From Amylostereum areolatum (taxonomy: Eukaryota; Basidiomycota; Agaricomycetes; Russulales; Stereaceae), in assembly GCA_012932865.1 (NCBI GenBank), contig SAXG01000033.1, positions 186,001-250,000 of the forward strand: a stretch of DNA of 64,000 nucleotides, read 5' to 3'. Of the stretch, positions 56,290 through 64,000 are shown piece by piece. Each line of letters opens with the position of its first letter. Positions within the stretch are counted from its first letter, which is position 1. The notes under the pieces are model-generated. The model did not search any database and was not told the origin of the DNA. It worked only from the letters and a program-made list of their open reading frames with translations. The position numbers were made by a program, and so were the translations under genes.

Positions 56290-59200
56290 AGTGACTCTGT
56301 ACCTCCCAATTCTCAAAACGACCCCGGGCCTCTAGTGAATGTGACGGTGAAAGGTATGCACGTGAAGTACATCATTTGACGTACTGTACTGAGCTCGACT
56401 CCCGCACAGACCTTCGTGCACTATCTCTCCCCAAATTAGACAAGAAACTTGGGTTCCGGAGGAGAGAGATGTACGGATCGGTGTCAGTTGGAGGGCAAGC
56501 TCAGTCGACAAAGCCTGTGAAGGCAGGAGAATCGGTGGAATGGGATGCGGACATCCACTTGTGCATCATTTGTTGTCCCCCCACGTTACTCACTCATCTG
56601 ACACATCTTTGACACAAAGCCTCAAGGTTGCACCTTCCTCCGTATTCAAAGTCGAAGTCCTCGTTAGCCACTGTTTGCATGACGACAAATCCCTCGGACA
56701 CCTCAAAACAACCCTTGCGCCTCTCATACGAGGATCGATCAATGAAACATGTGCATTTTTTTTTGAATATCTCTCGAGTGTCGGATACCGACACCTCCAT
56801 AGCTCCTATGCTTACGCACGCACTTGTTGGCTCATCTTCGGCCGCCCTCGTCAAGTTTCGACTCGTCGTCAACATCGCATCCCAAGGTCTTACGGCAGCA
56901 GCTATATCACTGAATCAGATGCGACCATCCTCTGCTCTCGACACGGCGAACTCGGATATCACGCACATCACATCAATTCTCGTGACCACCCAAGACACTG
57001 TTGACGTATGGATGCCGTTGCTCTCCAAGCTCAAGATCTTCACGGACGTGGTGGACAAAATTTCTGAGGTATAGACATCCACTTTGTATGCGTCTGTCGT
57101 AAGTTTGACCCAAGATTGTTCATTTTGCAGGTACATCCATACGCAAAAATGGCATGGAGCATCCTGTCCGCTGCGCAGAAGGTACGAGGCGCGTGTAATC
57201 CATCTCGGGTGTTTTATCGAGTTCCTTTCCAGATAATTGAAGGGCAAGTCGAACTGGACAGCAACGTGAAGGGACTTCTTAGCGCCCTGGCCTCGTTTTA
57301 TGATATCACCGACGACCTTCGTGGAGCGTACCCTGACGCTCTCAAGTCAACGTCGGGCCAAGATATCCTGGCGCGCATTGCCCAACAGATGACGGAGTGC
57401 TGCTACTTCATCTTGGAGTACGGAAGGACGAAGGGCTTTGGTGCGTGTCCCGCGCGCATTCTGTGCAATGCCTTTGAAATGCCTTCATTAGCCCTTTGCA
57501 CCGCCAAACATCTGCTCTCCGATACAAAGTCGAAGGTGGAAGCGTACAAGTCCTCCCTGGCTGGGCTGAAGGAGGAGTTTCGCGATCATGTAGCGACGAG
57601 CACGCTCATCACCGTCACCCGAGCCATGGAAACCATACAGAATATTGGTACGCTTGCTCTTCCGTTGCATGCCATAAGTTGATATTGATGTTGATACCGT
57701 CACAGACGACCGCATGATCCTGAAAGATATACCGTATGCGTCCGGTGCCCACTACGATCCGGAGAAGGGCTGTCTACCTGAGACTCAGACTAGCATCTTG
57801 GAGAAAATCACGGACTGGATAAACTCGGACGACTCTTGTCACATCTTTCTTCTCACTGGGGGTGCAGGCACCAGGAAGTCTGCTATTTTGCACACAGTTG
57901 CGGCTCGCTTTGACGCTTTGGGACGGCTCGGCTCGTCATTTTGCTTTCGTCGAGGTCAGAATGACCGGGGTCCCGACAAATTATTTTCCACCATTGCTCG
58001 AGACCTGGCCGACATGGATGACTCGCATGTATTCCAGACCGCCCTTCTCAGTGCTGTCCATGCGAAGACATCTATCAGAACAACCCCGAATCCCGCCGTG
58101 CAGTATGACTATCTCTCTCAGGCCCTTCAAGGGCTCATGTTTTCCGGTCCTCTAGTAATCGTAATTGACGGGCTCGATGAAAGCGGTGATCTGCGATTGA
58201 GAAAGAGCATGTTGCAGGCTCTCTTCGACACCTCCAAATCCTTGCCCATTCATGTCCATGTTTTGGTCGCTTCTCGACCAGAGAATGATATCATGGCTGT
58301 GATAATGGATAAGCCTCACGTCAAACTGCATCAGATGGATGATATAGCAGATGAGGAGACCAGTAATGATATTCTCCAGTACATCTCGTCTCGACTTAAC
58401 TCTTTGAACTTTCCGGTGGATTACCAGAAGCTAGCAGAGATTTCTCAGAAGGTTTTCCAGTGGGCATTTGTGACATGTGAATACATCTGTGATGATGCAG
58501 CTGGTGCAGATCCAGAGACACGCTACCAAAGATGCTTGCAAAACAAAGTTGCAGACAATTTAGGCACTTTGGATTCTCTATACTCTCAGGTTTTAGGAGA
58601 TGTTTTCTCAACAAATGATGGGAAGAGGGCTTTCCGGGAAATAATGTGTATGGTGTTCACATTATTTGAGCCTGTATCCATGAAGGCTCTCCGCGAACTT
58701 CAGAAGAATGGGGCTGTTTCTGATAATGTGAACCTACTTAAATATCTTGGATCCCTTTTATTTGGTGTACACACAGAGGATAGTCCTGTGTACCCCCGCC
58801 ACACCTCCTTTCGGGACTTTCTCCTTTCTACAAACCAGAACCAAGATTTCCATGTCAATTTGTCCAACATGCATGAGAAGCTTGCCATGTCAACTTTCCA
58901 CATCCTAGGAAGTGAATTGCACTTCAACATGTGCAACATCAATACCTCATATAAATTCAATAGGGCCTTTAATCTGGTTGATACTAGGAATAACATGAAA
59001 TCATCTGGGGTTGCATATTCCTGTCTGTACTGGGGATACCATCTAGACCATGTTCATTTGGGGGTTTCTCATTCTGGGGAGCATATATTATCTCTTGTTG
59101 CAAAGTTTCTGGACAAGAATTTATTATTTTGGCTTGAAGTGCTCAGCCTTCTTCATGCTGTCAATCATGCTTCTCCAATGTTGGCATCCTTATGTGCATG

Positions 59201-61605
59201 GTTAGAACAATATACAGTGAGCGTTATGGCCACATTTGTAAGGGGGAGAACACTGACATATGAATAATAGTCTGGCACTGGTATAGAGATCAACAATACT
59301 TCTGTGCTGGCCAATGATGCCTCTAAGTTCATCAAATACTTTGGACAGATCATAGCACAGAGCTCTCCTCACATCTACATATCTGCCCTCCCATTTGCTC
59401 CTGCATCTTCTGTTATAGGCCAGAAATACCTTCCTAACTTTCAAAGTGTAATGTCTATGAAACTTGGGAAGCTTTCACACTGGCCAGCCATTCAGGTTGT
59501 TGCTCAAGGAAGGGATGTGATCCACATCTGTTGCATTCTCATCAGATGGGAAATACATTGTCTCAGGGTCTGATGATAAAACTGTTCAAATATGGGATGT
59601 GGAAACAGGAGAACCAGCATTAGGGCCACTTGAAGGGCACAAGGGGGAGATCCTCTCTGTTGCCTACTCACCAGATGGGAAGCATATTGCTTCAGGCTCT
59701 TTTGATGGAACAATTCGTATCTGGGATGTTGAAACAGGACAGACAACTGTTGGGCCATTCCATGCACACCAAGAATGGGTAACCTCTGTCACATTTTCAC
59801 CTGATGGTAGACATATCATCTCAGGCTCCTTTGACTGCACAATCCAAATATCAGATGTCAAAACAGGGCTGGCCATGAGGGAGCCCCTCAAAGGTCACAC
59901 AAGCTGGGTCACCTGCATTGCACTCTCACCAGATGGCAAGAAAATTGTCTCAGGCTTTCGTGATAAAGCAGTCTGGATTTGGGATGCAGAGACTGGGGAG
60001 GTGGCAATAGGGCCCCTTGAAGGACACACAGAAGGAATCACATCTGTCGCATTTGCGCCGAGCGGAAAACACGTCATCTCTGGCTCCCATGATAAATCCA
60101 TCCGGATCTGGGACGCAGAAACTGGGAAAGCCGAAGCCAAGCCCTTCGAAGGCCACGACGACTCCGTCATGTCTGTCGCATTCTCGCCGGACAGCGAATG
60201 GGTCGCCTCTGCATCAACCGACGGGTCAATCCGGGTCTGGTCCGTGAAGACGGGGGAAACGGTGGCAAATCCGTTTGAAGGACACCGAGGAGCACTCATG
60301 GCCGTCGCATTCTCGCCAGACGGCAGACGCATCGCCTCCGGCGGCATCAATGGAACCGTTCGGATCTGGGATGCGGAGACGCAGACGCGAAAGACGACAG
60401 CCGAGCCGTCTGACATGTGGCACACCCAATCCATCAATTCCGTCGCCTTTTCCCCGGACGGGACCCGTATCGTTTCAGGCTCGGACGACAAGACACTTCG
60501 CATCTGGGATGCGCAGACGGGGCGGGCGGTCGCAGGACCGTTCGAAGGACACACATTTTTCGTCTACTCGGTCGCGTTCTCAGCCGACGGTCGACGGGTC
60601 GTATCGTGCTCATACGACCGGAGTGTCCGAGTCTGGGACGCGACAACGGGGATGCCCGTGGGGGGACCGCTCGAAGGTCACACAGACATGGTCACATCCG
60701 TCGCATTCTCGCCCGACAGCGAGCGCGTCGTATCCGGCTCTGGGGACAAAACCATCCGCATATGGGATGTGCAGACCGGGCGGACGATCGCGGGCCCGTT
60801 TCAACACGACGACGGGGTCAAGTGCGTCGCGTGCTCGCCCGACGGCAGACGCGTCGTCTCGGGATCGGCGGACGGGACAGTGCGGATATGGGATGTGGAG
60901 ACGGGGGAGACGGTAGTGGGCCCGTGCGAGGGCCACACGGCGAACTACTGGGTCACCCCAGTCGCGTTCTCGCCTGACGGCGCACGCGTTGTCTCGGGGT
61001 CTATTGACCAGACGATTCGCGTGTGGGATGCCAAAACGGGGGAGCAGCTCGCAGGGCCATTCAAAGGGCATGTGAACTGGGTTACCTCTGTCGCTTTCTC
61101 GCCAGACGGAAGGTACGTCGCATCGGGATCCAGCGATACGCTTGTCCGGGTGTGGGATGCGGAGACGGGGAAGGCGGCGGCGGGGCCGTTTGAAGGACAC
61201 GATGACGCGGTGCAGTCGGTCGCGTTCTCGCCGGATGGTAGGTATGTCGCGTCGGGATCTATGGACAAGACGATTCGAGTTTGGGACGTGGGCACAGAGA
61301 TGGAACGTACGAGGTTGATGGAACGACGCGAAGATATGGTTGCTTCCACGGCGCTTGCTCAAGACGGCCAATCGGCGAAAATCGACGCGGACGCATTGGG
61401 ATTCTCTGCCGTCGGCCAGGATGGGTGGGTCAAAGATAGAAACGGGAACTTGCTGTTCTGGGTGCCCCCAGTCCATCGGCGCGCGCTGTACCGACCAAAC
61501 ACGGTCCTCATCATCGGCGAAAATGCGACCCAATTGGACTTCGACAACTTCGTCCACGGCGATGAGTGGACCGCTTGCTACACTGGCGGCGACAGGGCGT
61601 GGTAA
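56290..61605 (+). CDS. C2-NACHT-WD40 STAND (NLR-like) protein, disrupted by a frameshift
   Basis: A C2-like domain comes first (LGFRRREMYGSVSVGGQ; HFLKVAPSSVFKVEVLV, joined over the intron ending 56632). A helical linker follows (57116-57650), then the NACHT exon from about 57709 with P-loop LLTGGAGTRKSAIL and Walker B LVIVIDGLDESGD. A long helical region leads to 14 WD40 repeats (about 59530-61290), each ending IWD or a variant, and a short tail ending TACYTGGDRAW. It belongs to the fungal non-self recognition/heterokaryon-incompatibility-type NWD class. Oddities: the P-loop has Arg where Gly is expected before the Lys (codon 57873-57875). One extra base at 59521-59523 (GTGATCCACATC) separates the NACHT frame from the WD40 frame. 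The frame also shifts near 56750. Base composition changes from AT-rich to GC-rich codons near 60050. It is a pseudogene or contains sequence errors. Confidence 0.7.
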
Positions 61606-62623
61606 GGCGTCTGCTATTTTTCCTGCTTAGTCATGGTCTGACGAATGTTTCCGAAGATGTAACTCACGAGTCACGAAGACGGGCGTTAGACCGTGTCATC
61701 CGTTGGGGTCTCCGAAAATTGCGCGTTGGGTCGTTCGTGGTGTCGTAGAGATTGTCTGTAATATGGAGTTGAGAGCATCACTTTCATGGGGAGTAGCGGC
61801 TACGGTATCAATTGAGGAGTCGAGTACGAGGCGTGCGCGTCAAATTGTAGGGGAAGAGGAAGAAAACCTCGTACGACACCTTTGCCCCTTGTGTTCTTTG
61901 AAAACACAGAATTAAAACATGAGGGTCTCAGGCGTCGATATTCATTGGAAACATTTTGCGAAGGGGTTGAGTGCCGACAAAAGATTAGGACGGTAGAAGA
62001 CACACAACTGCGTCGTCAATGACAGAAGGTGGCGGGCGTTGCCTCCAACATATGGACCAGCGCAAGCGAAGACCTAACTGCAACAGAAGACAAAATGACA
62101 GCTGTGTTATCCAAATGATAAAACTGGATGACGATCGTAGAAAAGAACGACGCACAAAGACGGCCCTGTCCATGGCAAGACCGGGGAATAACGCACAGAT
62201 TGGAAGCAAAGCATATCAGAGCAGCTCGAGGGGCGTATACTAAGCTGATGAGGGGGATCTTCAAGGATCCGGCGGCGACTGCACTGACGATGGGATGCGC
62301 AGGAAGATGGACGGAAGATGGACGAGGTGGCCGTCGAAGGGAAACCCGAGGACGACATTCATTGTGTCAGCTTCCCACGCGCCACCCACGTCACGCGTGG
62401 CTCATTCCGCCTCCACGTGCACCTCCGAGTCCCGTCTCCCGTCTCCCGTCTTCCGTCTCCCAACTCGCGACGCCGACGCCTCCTCTATCTGAACCCTACT
62501 ATCTTGCGCTAGGGATACAAATAAACCGCAAGTTAGAGTCGCAAATTGTGCAATTTTCATGGAAAGGCCGGGACACATCTTCGAACATATTCAGACTCTG
62601 ACCCGCCGTCTTCTCCTCACCAC
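61606..62623. other. Intergenic; no supportable gene
   Basis: 3' flank of the WD40 gene and 3' side of the SDR gene. CCGTCTCCCGTCT-type short repeats lie near 62435-62460. No gene is seen. Confidence 0.4.
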
Positions 62624-63736
62624 TCACAAGCTCATCCCCTCCGACCACCCCTCATACCCCTCCACCTCCCCACCCAACCTCCCCAGCGCCCCCCTCACCC
62701 TCTCCACCGCATCCATCCCCAACACCAACCTCCCCGGCGGACTCTCCGCACGCGCGACGCGCAGCACGCACGCGGCGTACTTCTCCACGCTGTTCGACGG
62801 CGCGTACGCTTCCGCGAGCCACTGACGCGTTTGGGAGGACGCGTTGGAGGGGGAGGTGTAAGCTGGGTGCGGGGGAAGGGTGAGGGTCGTGGGGGTGACG
62901 ATGGCGGTGGGGAAGAGGCCGGGCACGAGGGTCGTTATCTGTGCAGGTACGTGAGTGGTGGTGGAGGAGGAGGAGAGAAGGAGCAGGTGCGGACCTTGAC
63001 GTTCCACTCGGGATCAAGCTCTTTGGAGAGCGACTCGGTGATCGCTTCGAGTGCTGTCCCGCGCGTCTATCAGCCGCCGTCCCCGCTCCGAGAAGACGAC
63101 GAAGGTTGAACTCACCCGCTTTACTGCAACGTAAGGCGAAGTCAGTTCCCCTACGTCCTGCGAACGCGAACCCAGTGTACGCACGAACGCACCTTGCGCA
63201 ATAGAACCCGGCCACCGGGATCGCCTCGTGCGCGAACAGCGAGGAGACCTGCAGCAGGCGTCCGCCCGCACCCCGCGGGTTGACCTCCCGAAAAGTCCTG
63301 ACGGCCTCCCGCGCGACACAGACCACGCCCCAAAAGTTCACCTCGAACAAGGTGCGCGCCGCCTCCTCCCCGCCCTCTCCCTCGCCTTCCACTTCCCCAA
63401 AATACGTCCACCCGGCGTTGTTGTACACCACGTCGACCCTCCCGAACACCGCGACCGCGCGCGCGAACGCGGCCTTGACGGCGCGCGCGTCGGTGACGTC
63501 GAGCGGGAGGACGAGCAGGTGCGCGGCGTCGTGCTGGGCTTGGAGCGCGGAGAGGGCGGAGGGCGTGCGGAGCGTCGCGACGACGCGGTGGCCGGCGAGG
63601 AGGGCGTGCGTGGTCACGGCGCGCCCGAGGCCTGTGGAGGCGCCGGTGACTGGAGTGCGGTTAGCACACTGGCAGAGGGGAAGCAGTGGAGAGGGAAGTG
63701 CGTACTGAACCAGACTTGGGATGTGTCGGGGGACAT
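62624..63736 (-). CDS. Short-chain dehydrogenase/reductase (289 aa)
   Basis: Five exons: 63706-63736, 63193-63649, 63116-63123, 62995-63053 and 62624-62938. Classical SDR features: TGASTGLG nucleotide-binding motif split by the first intron, DVTDARAVKAAF after strand 4, VYNNAGWTYFGE (NNAG), VSSLFAHEAIP (catalytic Ser) and FYCASKAALEA (YxxxK). It is an NAD(P)-dependent oxidoreductase, probably cytosolic; the substrate is unknown. The third exon is just 8 nt and, with its flanks, encodes the Ser-Lys-Ala carrying the catalytic Lys. Both neighbouring introns are GT-AG, and skipping the exon would shift the frame. The tail (GRLVLGMDAVERV) is typical of fungal 'classical' SDRs. Confidence 0.85.
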
Positions 63737-63773
63737 GTTGCTTGGATGGACGGTCGAGAGCGCGGGGCGAGGC

Positions 63774-63780
63774 TTTATAT
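63774..63780 (-). promoter_or_regulatory. TATA box of the SDR gene
   Basis: On the minus strand this reads ATATAAAG, about 38-44 nt upstream of the ATG at 63736, implying a very short 5' leader. Confidence 0.5.
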
Positions 63781-64000
63781 GCGTGCGTTTGGGGGTGGGC
63801 GACGACGAATGGGTGAGGACGATAACCGCGGACGTCTCGATGGGCGAGGACGGTGACTTCCGGTCATCGACAGTGGTGCCCATCGGCCAAAAACGACGTG
63901 ACGCGCTCGTGCGTTCCCACCGGTGCCGCGCAGGGTGCGATGAACTTGGACGGTTATGGAGGGGTGCCACAGGAACGGAGAGGGATGGTAACTTCAGGTG

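Noticed and set aside
1..64000. CRISPR arrays, bacterial operons, riboswitches, rRNA or tRNA genes
   Set aside because: The DNA is eukaryotic with spliceosomal introns. I saw no spaced direct repeats, no rRNA blocks and no convincing A/B-box pair for a tRNA.

Overview
The window is nuclear DNA of a filamentous basidiomycete, most likely a wood-decay agaricomycete (Polyporales-like). The evidence is GC-rich genes split by many 45-70 nt introns with GTGCGT/GTACGT donors, and families typical of mushrooms: a STE3-type receptor, NACHT-WD40 protein, GH79 enzyme, OPT transporter, QDE-1-type RNA-dependent RNA polymerase and a multicopy TE-like protein. The species is not identified. Gene models come from reading splice signals and phases by eye. 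Exon sums are multiples of three for every model given with exon coordinates; the 7TM, aspartic-protease-like and NACHT-WD40 genes are the exceptions noted below.

Left part (1-17.5 kb): the tail of an unknown gene, a 7TM membrane protein, then a large inverted duplication. Each arm holds, in the same order and on the same strand, a PARL-type rhomboid homologue and a gene for a small acidic protein (arms about 4.8-7.98 kb and 14.36-17.4 kb). The spacer carries a secreted GH79 glycosidase and a conserved gene of unknown function. Both arm rhomboids read GATG where active rhomboids have GxSG, so they look like pseudoproteases. Two further relics of the same lineage lie at 1.37-1.79 kb and 8.08-8.56 kb. 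A canonical PARL-like gene with GASG is in the same window at 50.8-52.6 kb. This duplicated 'inactive rhomboid + acidic small protein' module is the best candidate for something undescribed.

17.9-25 kb: an RNA-silencing locus. One RdRP with an intact DLDGD catalytic motif faces two broken paralogues. One lacks exactly the catalytic core; the other is an orphan N-terminal piece.

25.6-40.5 kb: a two-repeat Myb protein, a PhzF-like isomerase/epimerase, an uncharacterised mushroom-family protein, a small hypothetical gene, a divergent aspartic-protease-like gene in AT-richer DNA, an F-box protein and a Dcr2-like membrane-anchored metallophosphatase. 41.3-44.3 kb holds a large protein of a multicopy, transposon-like mushroom family.

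46.5-64 kb: an OPT oligopeptide transporter with 28 exons, the canonical PARL gene, a STE3-like pheromone receptor flanked by two LTR-like sequences in opposite orientation, a C2-NACHT-WD40 (STAND/NLR-like) gene with a frameshift and an altered P-loop, and an SDR oxidoreductase with an 8-nt micro-exon that encodes its catalytic lysine.
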